Below, in pieces: positions 49,641 to 60,495 of a stretch of DNA of 64,000 bases. The number at the start of each line of letters is the position of its first letter. Positions within the stretch are counted from its first letter, which is position 1. Source of the DNA: Stentor coeruleus (Eukaryota > Ciliophora > Heterotrichea > Heterotrichida > Stentoridae). The position numbers were made by a program, and so were the translations under genes. The notes under the pieces were generated by a model. The model was not told the origin of the DNA. It saw only the letters and a program-made list of their open reading frames with translations, and did no database searches. Where the stretch lies: contig MPUH01000074.1 of assembly GCA_001970955.1 (NCBI GenBank), forward strand, positions 54,957 to 118,956. Direction: 5' to 3'.

Positions 49641-50399
49641 TATATACTAATGATGATATTCGATGATTTTATATAAGGTTATTGAAAAGTTAAGATTTTG
49701 ATTATATGAGGATTTTAGGAAGTTTTTTTGGGGATTTAGAGTTATTTAGAAGAGTTTTTTAGTTAGAAAGTTGTTTAGGGGTAGAGAGGTTTGGATTTAG
49801 GAGTTTTGATGATGATTTTTTAAAGGTATGCGAGTAGGGTTTTATTTTTAGCTTAGGAAGGTTTGGGATTGGGGCGTGTAAGTATGTGAAGTTGGTCGGA
49901 AACGGGATAGATTCGGTAGAGGAAAGTGATCAGAAATGAATATGAATACTTAAAAAAAAAAAAAATTTAAGAAGGTAGATAGTATAAGGCAAGATGGATT
50001 CATTTGGATTTTTATTTGATAATTTTCCGATAAGAAAAGATAGAGATAGTAGGTAGGAAAATAAAAGGAAGATATTGTAGAAAGCATTGATATTAGAGAG
50101 GAAAATGCTGGTGATTGGTTTGATTTTAAATCTGATGTATGATTTCTAGTAATTTTTCTAGAGATACTATTTACTATTAAAAATGCTTATTATAATGCTA
50201 GTTTTTATTTTTACATCTATAATACCTCTAAATTAAAGCAAATAAAATATATCATTTAATACAAAATATCATAACTAATTTCAAACAGTAAAATTTTAAA
50301 GCTTTTTTATATACAAAATCTCATTGTTTTATGTATTTTCCTTTACTTCCTATCATTAAAATGAAACTATCTTATTATAATCAAACTTTAATGATATTT
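49641..50399. other. Intergenic DNA, 759 bp, no gene seen
   Basis: 49650-49950 is G/T-rich and includes a long A run at about 49952-49965. TATATA-type DNA directly precedes the kinase ATG on the minus strand. No gene recognised. Confidence 0.5.
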
Positions 50400-50966
50400 T
50401 TATCCTTGATTATCCATAAAATCCATAAACACTCTATTTTTTTTAATTTTTTCTTTGCTTCTTTTAGATTCTTCCTTATCATTCACATAAGATACTGTTG
50501 GAATATACGCTATAAGACTTTGAGATTTTTTCCTTAAATCATCATTTTTCATTGCCCTAGTTCGCCTTTCAATCAGATTTAAAGGTCTACGTATTATTGG
50601 GAACATCTTACTTATCTCTTTTTCTATTCTAATTTGTTTTATCGACTTTTCTAATACTGGGGAGACTTGTGGAAGGATCTTTTGATTAAAGAATTGATTA
50701 TTTTTATAATATCGATGAGTTGAGCTTTGAGAAGACTGAATAAATAAAGGAGATGTTGACTGAGTCTCTAAATGAAATCCTGTTTGTTTAAAATTTGATA
50801 TATTAGAAAGGTTCATTTGGGCTTTTGAATATGAATCAATTGAACTGCGACGAAAATTTAGATTAGAATTCCTAAGTGGTTTTAAAGGTTTGAAGTTATT
50901 TTTGTCACATACACGTTGCATGATTTCATTAATTCTGAGCTTCTCATGATCGAAGATGTAATCCAT
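50400..50966 (-). CDS. Hypothetical basic protein (188 residues)
   Basis: No domain recognised. Starts MDYIFDHEKLRINEIMQRVCDKNN, a likely helix, then a Ser/Asn-rich basic middle (LNFRRSSIDSYSKAQMNL) and a basic helical end (EKSIKQIRIEKEISKMFPIIRRPLN split over about 115-140, then RRTRAMKNDDLRKKSQS). Several RRxS sites could be phosphorylated by basophilic kinases. Coding nature is supported by composition against its flanks. Divergent from the RING-like gene by 296 bp. Confidence 0.55.
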   Translation of the reverse strand: MDYIFDHEKLRINEIMQRVCDKNNFKPLKPLRNSNLNFRRSSIDSYSKAQMNLSNISNFKQTGFHLETQSTSPLFIQSSQSSTHRYYKNNQFFNQKILPQVSPVLEKSIKQIRIEKEISKMFPIIRRPLNLIERRTRAMKNDDLRKKSQSLIAYIPTVSYVNDKEESKRSKEKIKKNRVFMDFMDNQG

Positions 50967-51262
50967 GGTTATTTATTTTGTAATATGGGCTAAGTGAATT
51001 TTATAAAGTAATATAAAAGTAAAATCTTTTTGATATTTTGTATTATTAAAGTAGTGAAAAGTGTTTATTTGATGTTATTTGATAAGATAATAGATTTTAG
51101 AGATGAAGTTTAAAAAAAATAAGCTATTGATAATGTGATGAGTTGCGATAAAGATATTAATAAATATTATAAGTATTTATATGATAGAATAAAAGTTTAG
51201 AATTTGCTTACTTTGATGATAGCTTTCATTTTTTGATTGCGACTTGAATATAGAATATTAAT

Positions 51263-52672
51263 ATGGAACCTGAAGGATCTATCTCAGATAGCAAACCAGC
51301 ATTGAAAGCTAAATCTTTTCTTCCTCTTGCAAAGCCAATATCAAATCTTATAGCCAAACCTAATGAAAATGCGAAAGTCATTCCAGTAATCCCAATCAAA
51401 GTAGAAAAAGCATTGAACCCAATACCTATGAAAAATTTGCATGGAAATGTAGAAATTCCTCAAGGCAACACAAAACCTGTGCTTGCAGAATTTAAAATCT
51501 CTCCTTCAGATCCAATACGAACAAGTGCAAATATGACAAGCAACTCAATAAAACCTAACTATGAAGTTCTAGAGCAAAAGAAAAAAGATAGTCTATCTAA
51601 GTCAGGAGTCCTAGAGCCAAAACCTAATGAAAATCCTATTCCCATAACAAAACAAGACGATTTAAGCCAAAATGAAGACAAATCCAAACGATTATCAAAT
51701 GAAAGTTTACTTTTTACAACAAAATCACATAGTCAAGTTATCATTGAAAACCCTCCAATACAAAAACCACAACCTCAAACTGAAGAATTCATGCAAGTCC
51801 TTAATACTCTAATCCAATATGTAAATTGTTCAGAACAGACTCAAGAAAATATAGACACTTTAACCAAAATTTTAAAAAACATTTATTCAGTTTTACCTAA
51901 AGATGGGCAATTATCTAACTTAAACAAAGATTTTTGTAAGTCTTGTGGGAATAAAAAAAATAAAATACTTTTAGATTGCAGTCATTGGGTATGTTTATAT
52001 TGTCTTAAAAAACAGTGCATGGGGTATATAGAAAATCCTTCATATGATACTTTTAAAAAATTCGCTTGTTTGAAATGTAAACTTTCACTTTGTCCTCTTG
52101 ACATTCAAAACATTTACGCCGATCTTCCTGAACTTGAGATACTTAAAAACATGAAACCTGATTATAAATGTAATAAATGCAAAAATTCTTATACATGGCA
52201 TAATGGATACTGTTCAGAATTATCTTGTAAGGACTTGTGTAATAATTGTTATTTTCATGAACTGTTTTTTAAAGGGAATGAATGCCCTATTGAAACATGC
52301 CATATAAGTTTTAAAAAATCAGCACTTACAAATAAACGCTTATCAAAATGCGATAAATGTAAAACTATAGGGAATTCTGTATTTGATTGTTATAGAAATA
52401 TATGTTCAAATCATTATTTATGCTATAAGTGTCTGAATGAAACTGGTCAGCATCGTTCCTGCATAGCTTGTGATTCAAAAAATATAACTTTAAAACAAAA
52501 AAAACTGTTAGTAAGCATGATTAATCCATTATGCAAGTTTTGCAATACTAATAAGATTTTAAATGATTTTGATATTTCAAAAAAGTGCTGCGGTATACCT
52601 GTATGCAGTGGGTGTCAACATGATAAAACATGCAGGGGTTGCAACAGCTTTTTAAGAAATGATTTTAGTTAG
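51263..52672 (+). CDS. RING-type / multi-zinc Cys-rich protein (possible E3 ligase)
   Basis: 469 residues. The N-terminal 215 are Pro/Lys/Asn-rich and disordered. From about residue 226 there is a C3HC4 RING: CKSC, LDCSHWVCLYC (C-x-H-x2-C-x2-C) and ACLKC. It is followed by further Cys-pair modules: CNKC...C...CKDLCNNC...C, CDKC...C...C..H..CYKC...C..C and a last CKFC...CC...CSGC...CRGC. The tandem arrangement resembles RING-between-RING ligases, but the modules do not fit the IBR spacing exactly, and I cannot assign a catalytic Cys in a RING2. Ubiquitin ligase activity is inferred. The Cys-rich tail of the protein at 3779-6745 has a similar style. Confidence 0.7.
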   Translation: MEPEGSISDSKPALKAKSFLPLAKPISNLIAKPNENAKVIPVIPIKVEKALNPIPMKNLHGNVEIPQGNTKPVLAEFKISPSDPIRTSANMTSNSIKPNYEVLEQKKKDSLSKSGVLEPKPNENPIPITKQDDLSQNEDKSKRLSNESLLFTTKSHSQVIIENPPIQKPQPQTEEFMQVLNTLIQYVNCSEQTQENIDTLTKILKNIYSVLPKDGQLSNLNKDFCKSCGNKKNKILLDCSHWVCLYCLKKQCMGYIENPSYDTFKKFACLKCKLSLCPLDIQNIYADLPELEILKNMKPDYKCNKCKNSYTWHNGYCSELSCKDLCNNCYFHELFFKGNECPIETCHISFKKSALTNKRLSKCDKCKTIGNSVFDCYRNICSNHYLCYKCLNETGQHRSCIACDSKNITLKQKKLLVSMINPLCKFCNTNKILNDFDISKKCCGIPVCSGCQHDKTCRGCNSFLRNDFS

Positions 52673-52778
52673 GATGACAATAAAATAATCACTCTATATT
52701 CATCTATATGACAATTAAAAAATTTTCTTTATTATATTCTATTAACTAAAGCAATTTCATATATTAATATTTACACTT

Positions 52779-54908
52779 TTATGAATTTATGTATCCTTGT
52801 CCTTTGAGCATCCAATACTTAAGTTTTGAAAGTAGTATTTCTGTAGGACATGGTTTCATAATAATATCATCCATTCCAGATTGATTGCATTTAGCTTTAA
52901 TCACTTCAGTTGTGTGTGCTGTACATGCTATAATTGGAGGAATAAAATTTATTTCTTTGTTTTCGAATAATTCATGAATTTTTGTTGTTGTTTCCCAGCC
53001 ATCTAGGACAGGCATTTCACAGTCCATAAGTATACATGAGAAATGTTTTTCCTTAACTTTGTTCAAAGCATCTTGGCCATTGAAAGCATATGTACATAAA
53101 ATACCTTCAGTTTTTAAAATGCTTACTAAAGCTATGATATTAAAATATGTATCATCAACTATAAGGATTTCATTTTTGCTAAGAATAGTTTTGGTACATA
53201 TAGAAGGAATAGTTATTTTTGTATTCTCTTCGGCTATATCTAATATAGCTGAATTTGATGTATTTTGAATAGGGAGGACAAAGAAAAAACATGAACCTTT
53301 ACCTACTTCAGAATTTACTATAATCCCTTCTCCTCCTAATTCTTTAACAAGCATGTTAGAAATAACTAAACCCAAACCAACACCTTGAGGGTTTAAATTA
53401 AAAGAGTCTTCAACTTTTCCAAACTGCTTAAAAAGTAAAGGAATCTTTTCTTCTGAAATACCTATTCCTGTATCTATACATTTAATTCTTAGAGTATTAC
53501 AAGAATAAAAAGCTTCAAGAACAATTGAGCCATTCATTGTAAATTTCCTTGCATTGCTTAAGAGATTTAATATAATTTGTTTTATTCTATAAGGGTCAGA
53601 ATATATCGTTTCTGGCAATTCATTAGAAACAAGCTCAAGGCTTATGTTTCTTTCTTTTAACTGTATCGATATAATTTTTAGGCAGTCTAAAAGCAATTGG
53701 TTTATATTGAAAAATGTTTTCGATATTTTCAAACAACCAGATAGTATTTGTGCATAGTCTAATAAATCATTTATAAGACACAGTTGATATGTACAAGAGT
53801 TTTTTATAACATCAAGTCTTTCAGCGTTCTCTTTAGAAAGTTCATTAGAAGATTCGATAATTTGAGTTATAGAAATCACAGCAGTTGTCGGTGTTCTAAG
53901 CTCATGTGATACCGTCCTCAACAAAGCTGACTTATATTGATTTTCCACTGATTCCTTCTCCATCTTAACTAAATGAGTAACATTCCGCCCACACAATATA
54001 ATAGAAAGCATATTATCCCATTCTATAAGTTTCCCTCTCCATTCAATCAACTCATCATCTTTAAACACAATCCCGAAATTCATCTCCTCACCAAGAGAAC
54101 CTGTAAAAAGTTCTTTAATTCTATCAAACAATTTTTCTTGTAAAATGTTCATCTGAATATATTTCCTATAATACTTAAATTCTTTAAAAAAGTCCTCAGG
54201 AGCTTTATTTGATAAAAGATCCTTTGCAGGTGTATTAGCAAAGACAACTTCATTATCTTGATTTAAAACAATAATACTATCAGAAATCGCTTCAACTATT
54301 GCTAGAATATTTTTATGCATACCTTGTACTTTGAGTTTAGACTTACATAAATGAACATCTTTCAAATACTCACAATAATTAGTCATGAAATAAAAGATAC
54401 AAACAGCAGAATTACCTATTATAAAAATAAAAGGGTCTGAAAAAGTTACCATTCCGTAATAATACCCAAACACTCCCCAGATTACGATTTGTTTTACAGA
54501 AAAAAAGGCTAAGATTTTTGTATTGGTAAACATAAAGCTTTGATAGAAAACGAATAATAAAGCAGAAAGCTGGGCACATGGAATTAAAGAGTCAGGGTAA
54601 TAAGTAAAAGCTAAACATGGTGAAACTATCTGTGCGAGCTCGGTAACTATCATATAAAAGACCATTGTAACTTGTTTTGACTGTTGGCATATTTTTCCTA
54701 TGAAATAGTAGTTGTATCCTAAAACAAATATCATTGGAAATTTACCTTTAAAATTTGTAAAAACGCCATTGAATGCAATTTCAAGTGCTAAATGGATTGA
54801 TGATAGGATGATTGCTGACCACATTCCAATTGTTAGTCTTTTGTAAGCGGAATGAACTCGAATTGTTTCTAAAATTTTACCTTCTTCGGTTGTCCTGTCA
54901 AAGTACAT
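52779..54908 (-). CDS. Hybrid sensor histidine kinase (copy 1 of tandem pair)
   Basis: 709 residues: about five or six membrane helices in 24-180, a PAS-like sensor region at 200-310, HisKA with SHELRTPT (phospho-acceptor His335), HATPase with N box LNLLSNARKFT, G1 DTGIGIS and G2 GVGLGLVISNM, then a receiver domain with acidic pair VDD and phospho-acceptor Asp629 in MDCEMP, and IIMKPC carrying the conserved Lys. Phosphate should pass from His335 to Asp629 and then to an Hpt protein not present here. The extracellular loops are short, so the signal may be sensed in or near the membrane or by the PAS region. It is a close paralogue of the gene at 56347, of identical length. Confidence 0.94.
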   Translation of the reverse strand: MYFDRTTEEGKILETIRVHSAYKRLTIGMWSAIILSSIHLALEIAFNGVFTNFKGKFPMIFVLGYNYYFIGKICQQSKQVTMVFYMIVTELAQIVSPCLAFTYYPDSLIPCAQLSALLFVFYQSFMFTNTKILAFFSVKQIVIWGVFGYYYGMVTFSDPFIFIIGNSAVCIFYFMTNYCEYLKDVHLCKSKLKVQGMHKNILAIVEAISDSIIVLNQDNEVVFANTPAKDLLSNKAPEDFFKEFKYYRKYIQMNILQEKLFDRIKELFTGSLGEEMNFGIVFKDDELIEWRGKLIEWDNMLSIILCGRNVTHLVKMEKESVENQYKSALLRTVSHELRTPTTAVISITQIIESSNELSKENAERLDVIKNSCTYQLCLINDLLDYAQILSGCLKISKTFFNINQLLLDCLKIISIQLKERNISLELVSNELPETIYSDPYRIKQIILNLLSNARKFTMNGSIVLEAFYSCNTLRIKCIDTGIGISEEKIPLLFKQFGKVEDSFNLNPQGVGLGLVISNMLVKELGGEGIIVNSEVGKGSCFFFVLPIQNTSNSAILDIAEENTKITIPSICTKTILSKNEILIVDDTYFNIIALVSILKTEGILCTYAFNGQDALNKVKEKHFSCILMDCEMPVLDGWETTTKIHELFENKEINFIPPIIACTAHTTEVIKAKCNQSGMDDIIMKPCPTEILLSKLKYWMLKGQGYINS

Positions 54909-56346
54909 TTTTTATTAGCTAGATTGTTGTATTAAAGCTTTGAGAATTTGGAGAGTTATTATAAAAGATTATTTTGATAAAGGGTTTTTTGAATGAGAAA
55001 TACGATTGTTTTGATAGGAAAGAAAGGATGGAAAGATTAGAGATAAAAAAGAAAATTCTAGAAATCATATTGGAATATATATAAAAAGTAAGAAAAATTT
55101 AAATACAAATAGGATTATAAAATGAGTTTATGTTTAATATAATAAAGTCTCTTAATTCTAATAAATAATTATTATCGTTGACAAATATTATATTCATGAT
55201 GCCTTCTTTGTTTTATGACCCGAATAAAATTATTTAATTTTGTTTATATTTTTTGTACTTCGAGCACTAAGATAATTTTTTTTTTTCATAAGAATTTTGG
55301 GTTATTAAATAAAACTCCCAAAAGCGATGCTAAGCTTAAAAATTGAATAAAGGAAAATGTTATGATTTATAAGTATATTAGAAATAAAATATTTAATGCA
55401 AACACTTATGGATATTTTTCTTAATGATTTTTATTTAGATTTAAGCTTTTTTTGAACATTTTGTCAAATATTAGAATAAGTATTATGGATTTAAAAAATC
55501 TGTTCTTAGAAGATTTTAAAAACCAAGATTGAGAAAAAGTTTAGTTTTTGAAAGTTAGAAATTTGGGAAAATATTATATTATTGTGCACAACTTTTTATA
55601 TAAGTGCGCAAATAAGTTATTAATATTAATTAAACTTTGGCAAAACAGTAGAAAATTATTATAGAGTTGAGAATATGCTTTTTTGTTTTATATGAAGAAT
55701 AGAGTTTACATAATATTGGAATTTTATAATGCAAATTTCTTATAAAGTATTTTGATTTTAGCTTATAAGATTTATCTGGGAAATATGATTGAAATATACA
55801 GAATACATTTAGATGAAATTATAATAGGAAATGATTGCTAATGATTGAAGATTTTTCTAGTTGCTATATTTTTTTTATGAAGCATATGCTAAAATAAGCT
55901 AAATTTATTTACTTCTATATGTCAATGAATTTTGGAATTTCCCATTCGATGAGAAAATAAATTAAGATATTTAAAACCCATGAAGTAAAGATTAACAGTC
56001 TATTTCCAAAAAAAAATATGCTAAAAAGTCAATCATATATGCATTATTATTATATAAGCATCCAAAATAAATCGTTTAAACAAGAACTATAATTTTTTTT
56101 TTATCATTGCACTAGCAAATCCACACCTAATAGCATTATTTTTACATACCTTTTCTATATTCTTAATATAAAAATCCACCAAAAGTATTGTCATTAACCA
56201 AAAAATGCAAAAAGCCTATCACCCTTTTATCAGAAATATAATATCATCATACCTTATATAATAATTATCCTAATCTCGCTTCAAACCTTCACCTTCAAAA
56301 TTTTTTATCAAAAAAAACTAAATTTTATTACTTTTAATTATGATTC
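54909..56346. other. Intergenic DNA between the two histidine kinase genes, 1.4 kb
   Basis: AT-rich; G/T-rich left, A/C-rich right. No gene, RNA or coding remnant recognised. Confidence 0.5.
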
Positions 56347-58476
56347 TCAAAACTTTTTGCCTTCATCAAAAACATTCACATTAAGTCTTATTTTACTAAG
56401 CAAAGTGCTTTTCATACATGGCTTAACAATAACATCAACCATCCCACAAGCCTTACATTTATCAACCACATCTTCAGTAGTATGCGCAGTACATCCAATA
56501 ATAACCGGAATCTTATCAATCTCTTTCATCTCAAGCATAATCTTCAAACATTCACAAGCTTCCCATCCATCCATAATAGGCATTTCACAATCCATTAATA
56601 CACAAGAATAATTTCCTTTTTTAATTTTCCCCAAAGCTTCCTTCCCATTAACAGCAAAATCACATACAATCCCTTCAGTTTCCATCATTTGTTTTAAAGC
56701 AAGAACATTAAAATAACAATCATCAACAATCAAAACTTCAAATTTATGTAATATGGTCTTTGTGTATATAGACGGGACATTAACCTGAGCATTTTCTTCA
56801 GCGATATCCAAATTATTATTTATAAATGAATCTTTAACAGGAAGACAAAAACTGAATTTCGAACCATTACCAACTTCAGATTCAACATGAATCCCTGTAC
56901 CCCCAAGTTCTTGAACAAGCATATTAGATATAACAAGTCCAAGTCCAACACCTTGAGGGTTTATAATATGAGAGTTTTCTAATTTACCAAAAGGGGTAAA
57001 AAGTACTTCAATTTTTTCTTTTGGGATCCCAATACCAGTATCTTGACAAATTATTGTCATAGAATCATCTTCATATAATGCTTCTAGAAAAATTTTCCCT
57101 TTAATAGTGAATTTTCTTGCATTGCTAAGTAGATTTAATAGGATTTGTTTAAGTCTATAAGGATCAGAGAATATAAGTTCTGGAAGGTTTTTTATAGAAA
57201 GATCTAAATTGACTGATTTTTCATGAAGTTGGAATTTTATTATTTTTATACATTCAAGTAACACATGGTGGATGTTGAAAAAAGATTTTGATATTTTTAA
57301 ACATCTAGAAAGGATTTGAGCGTAGTCTAATAAATCGTTTATAAGACATAGTTGATAGCCACATGAACTTTTTATGATTTCTAGTCTTTCTTTGTTTTCT
57401 AGGGATAATTCTTGTGATGATGAGATTATTTGGGATATTGAGATTACTGCACTTGTTGGGGTTCTAAGTTCATGGGATACTGTTCTTAGTAATGCGGATT
57501 TGTATTGGTTTTCAGTACTTTCTTTTTCCATTTTTACAAGATAGGATACATCTCGGCCGCAGAGGATAATAGATGGGTTGTTGTCCCAGATTATAAGTTT
57601 TCCTTTCCATTCGATTAGGTCTTTGTTGGATTTTAATATGCCAAATAAGATTTCGGAGTCTAGTTTGTGGGAAAATAGTTCGAAAATATCGTCAAAAATA
57701 TTCCCACTGAAGGGTTTATCTTTAGAATAACGGCGGTAATAGGTTGCGGAAGTAAAAAAACTTTCAATTGATACCTTTTTAATTAAGTCCTTGCCTGCTG
57801 TGTTACCGAATACAACTTTTTTGTCTTTGTTTATAACAATTATATTATCAGTTATCGCTTCTACAACACCCAAGATATTCCTATGCATTTTTTGGGTCTT
57901 ACTTTTTGATCTGCTAAGACTTAAATCTTTGAGTTGCTCACAAAATGTTGTTAAAAAATAAAACATAAAAATCCCTATAGTACATAAAATAATAGGAATA
58001 TTTTCTTTAAAAGTCAATCCTGAGTATTTATAAACACATAATACCCATATAACTGTTTGCTTTAATGATAAGAAAATAAGCATTTTCCTTCCTGCAAAGG
58101 CAAAACTCTGATAAAACACATAGACCAAAGCTGAGATTTGGGAATATAAAATAAGACAACTTGGGTAAAATATGAACCCTAGGACTAAGAAAATTATATT
58201 TGATAGCTCAGTTATGGCAATAGTACAGACCATTAGGATACTTTTCGATTTTTTAGGTAAAAGCTTGATAAAAAAATAGTTGTGAATGAATGCAAGAATT
58301 AGAACTATTTTTAAGGTATAGCTAGTGAATAAACCTTTTTCGATAATATCGCTTATGAAATGAGCTAGAGCTATCATCATAGAACTGATAAATCCAATGA
58401 CAAGACGCTTATATGCTGAACTAAGTTTGATTTTTTCTAAGATATTAGCTTCAGACTCGGCTTTGGATAGAAGCAT
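56347..58476 (-). CDS. Hybrid sensor histidine kinase (copy 2 of tandem pair)
   Basis: 709 residues with the same layout as the gene at 52779: multiple membrane helices, PAS-like region, SHELRTPT with His335, LNLLSNARKFT, DTGIGIP, GVGLGLVISNM, VDD and MDCEMP with Asp629, VIVKPC. Every catalytic residue falls at the same position as in copy 1, so no indel has accumulated in net length although many residues differ, mostly in the membrane and PAS parts and in the linkers. This points to an old tandem duplication with both copies under selection and probably differing in sensed signal. Starts 765 bp from the divergent gene at 59242. Confidence 0.94.
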   Translation of the reverse strand: MLLSKAESEANILEKIKLSSAYKRLVIGFISSMMIALAHFISDIIEKGLFTSYTLKIVLILAFIHNYFFIKLLPKKSKSILMVCTIAITELSNIIFLVLGFIFYPSCLILYSQISALVYVFYQSFAFAGRKMLIFLSLKQTVIWVLCVYKYSGLTFKENIPIILCTIGIFMFYFLTTFCEQLKDLSLSRSKSKTQKMHRNILGVVEAITDNIIVINKDKKVVFGNTAGKDLIKKVSIESFFTSATYYRRYSKDKPFSGNIFDDIFELFSHKLDSEILFGILKSNKDLIEWKGKLIIWDNNPSIILCGRDVSYLVKMEKESTENQYKSALLRTVSHELRTPTSAVISISQIISSSQELSLENKERLEIIKSSCGYQLCLINDLLDYAQILSRCLKISKSFFNIHHVLLECIKIIKFQLHEKSVNLDLSIKNLPELIFSDPYRLKQILLNLLSNARKFTIKGKIFLEALYEDDSMTIICQDTGIGIPKEKIEVLFTPFGKLENSHIINPQGVGLGLVISNMLVQELGGTGIHVESEVGNGSKFSFCLPVKDSFINNNLDIAEENAQVNVPSIYTKTILHKFEVLIVDDCYFNVLALKQMMETEGIVCDFAVNGKEALGKIKKGNYSCVLMDCEMPIMDGWEACECLKIMLEMKEIDKIPVIIGCTAHTTEDVVDKCKACGMVDVIVKPCMKSTLLSKIRLNVNVFDEGKKF

Positions 58477-59241
58477 AATATAAATTATTTAAAAAAAAAA
58501 TAGAATGAAATTACATAAAATAAGAGAGAGAGTAGAAGGAATATTTTTATAGGAAAAACTTTAAAATTACATGAAAAAGTTGGGCTGGGGTAATAAAGAA
58601 GGTTATTTTTTGTATTGATGAAGGTTTGAAATTTTAAACTGATTGAGGTTTAGTGTTTAAGCTAAGTTTATTAGAAATTATAAAAGCTGTGAATGAGGGA
58701 TAAAAATATTGTTTTAACTAAATTTAGTTTAGTAAAAAAATCTAAAAATTTAATAAGCGCATGTGTAATGCTATAGTAAAAATTAAATGCATAAAAAGGT
58801 TACCCAATATTTCTTGATAATACGCAGAAAATATTATAAATTTGCACAATTTCGGTATTTCCCACATAAAAAGAGAATCTAGATGCTAAGTAACTATAAT
58901 AATAGCTTTAGCATGTTTTACAACACAATTTATTTCATATCAATGTTTAAAAATAAATATATAACTTGTTTTATTTACTAGCATTATGCCTAATTTCATA
59001 GTCAAATATCAAAAATTACCAAAGACAAACTGAATATTTTCTTAAAGTAACTATTTTTCTTTAAAAAACTTATCATTAGTACATTATATCTAAAATTGAT
59101 ATAAATATTCCCGCATTTATAAATAACAATAAAATTTTGAGAATGATTACTGCATTCAATAAAGAATAGATACTTTAGATAATATAATTTACTGTATTAC
59201 CTGGAATTGCTTTATATGGAATTGATATAACAGGTAAAATA
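58477..59241. other. Divergent intergenic region, 765 bp
   Basis: G/T-rich on the left and A/C-rich on the right of the + strand. No gene seen. Confidence 0.5.
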
Positions 59242-59922
59242 ATGGATTCAAAGAAAGGGCAGCCTAAAACCCAAGTAGGAGGCAAGAAAAGTGGAAAAGT
59301 ATGCAGCAAAGGGGCAAAAGAACCATCAACGGTACCGAAAAAAACCCCAGAAGCACGTGCACCAGCTAAGGAAGATGGAAAAAAACTTAAAGAAGAAGCT
59401 GAAATGAAAAAAAAGCAAGAGGACGAAAAAAAGCAGGAAGAGGAAAAAAAGCGAATAGAAGAACAAAAACAATTTATCAAAAGTATTCCTCTAACAGGTC
59501 TTGTAGATGAAGTTGATGCTAATTGTCCTAAAGGAACATTAGTCCTTGATCCATCAGGTAATACAGTAGTATTTTACAAGTATAAAGGAACACTTGTAGA
59601 ACGTGATACACTTGATTGGAATCAAGCCACTTTAAGAAGCAGAGCTAAATATAGTTTAAATCGAGGTTCAACTTTAGCTTTGAAGATCCATGAAGAGGAT
59701 AATATTGATGAATACTTAGTTAGAGGAACTTTAGATCCTGAGATCATGAACAGAAGTAAAGTTAACTATGATATTCTTGATACTTATTCTAGTGGAAGAG
59801 ATGATATGGTTGTTATGCAAGATGAATATAGGTTTGTTATAATTGTTCAAGGTAATAAAGTGCCTCAGTGTCTTGAAAAATATATTAGTCAAGGCGACTT
59901 AGTTGCCATAAGGATAACTTAG
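59242..59922 (+). CDS. Hypothetical protein, Lys-rich N-terminus plus beta-rich domain
   Basis: 226 residues. Residues 1-80 are Lys/Glu-rich: a basic disordered part, then a charged single helix (EEAEMKKKQEDEKKQEEEKK). From about 88 there is a compact domain with strands GTLVLDPSGNTVVFYKYKG, TLALKIHEEDNIDEYLV and YRFVIIVQGNKV, ending GDLVAIRIT. It does not match a fold I can name. The antisense frame at 59175-59480 is a shadow of the charged helix. Function unknown; it is probably unrelated to the eIF5B remnant just downstream despite the eIF5B-like charged leader. Confidence 0.6.
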   Translation: MDSKKGQPKTQVGGKKSGKVCSKGAKEPSTVPKKTPEARAPAKEDGKKLKEEAEMKKKQEDEKKQEEEKKRIEEQKQFIKSIPLTGLVDEVDANCPKGTLVLDPSGNTVVFYKYKGTLVERDTLDWNQATLRSRAKYSLNRGSTLALKIHEEDNIDEYLVRGTLDPEIMNRSKVNYDILDTYSSGRDDMVVMQDEYRFVIIVQGNKVPQCLEKYISQGDLVAIRIT

Positions 59923-60003
59923 AGAATTATTAAGAGATAGTTTATTAGAGGTGATAATAGGCATTAAGTATTTATAAGTTAAAAATAGTGAAATTTGATT
60001 AGA

Positions 60004-60495
60004 GATGAAATAGTCGGCCTATGTGAAGAAGTTCAAAGAGATATCGCCTAAATATTCACACATATATATATAAAAAAGTTAAGATACTCATGTCCAAGCC
60101 TCAACTCTTGAATTTCTTGAAGCTCTTCTTTAGTTCCTTAAAGAAAGTAAAATCTCAATATAGGTTCTAGTTCATAAAAAAGATAATATGAAAGCACAAG
60201 GCCAAATTGAAAAACTTAAAAGAAAAGAATATCCGACAGTCTTAGCATTTGATATAAAAATAACCCAAGAAGGTCAAGAATATGCTGACCAAGTTGGTGT
60301 TAAGATTCTTGAAGCTGATATTATTTATCATTTATTTGATAGATTTACAGAGTATGTCAAATAAATACTTGATGAAGAAAAAGCTGCAGAAGGTAGAAAA
60401 GATGAGATTTTCCTTTGTGTGCTAAAAATTGTTTAGGTTTTTAGGGTAAAAGACCAGATAATATTTGGTTTTAATGTACTTGGAGGGGTAGCAAT
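60004..60495 (+). pseudogene. eIF5B pseudogene fragment (domain II-III region)
   Basis: The translation in one frame from 60089 matches the translation-initiation factor eIF5B closely: HVQASTL.FLEALL, HKKDNMKA, then EYPTVLAFDIKITQEGQEYA, ADQVGVKILEADIIYHLFD and KDQIIFGFNVL. Four in-frame stops interrupt it (TAG 60131, TAG 60161, TAA 60362, TAG 60434). A coding-like piece at 60004-60051 (DEIVGLCEEVQRDIA then TAA) is in another frame. Only about 160 codons of a normally large protein remain and both ends are missing. eIF5B joins ribosomal subunits and is essential, so an intact copy must lie elsewhere. The strength of the match shows recent decay. Confidence 0.88.

Noticed and set aside
59175-59480. 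101-codon minus frame opposite the gene at 59242
   Set aside because: Ser/Phe-rich shadow of the Lys/Glu-rich helix on the + strand.
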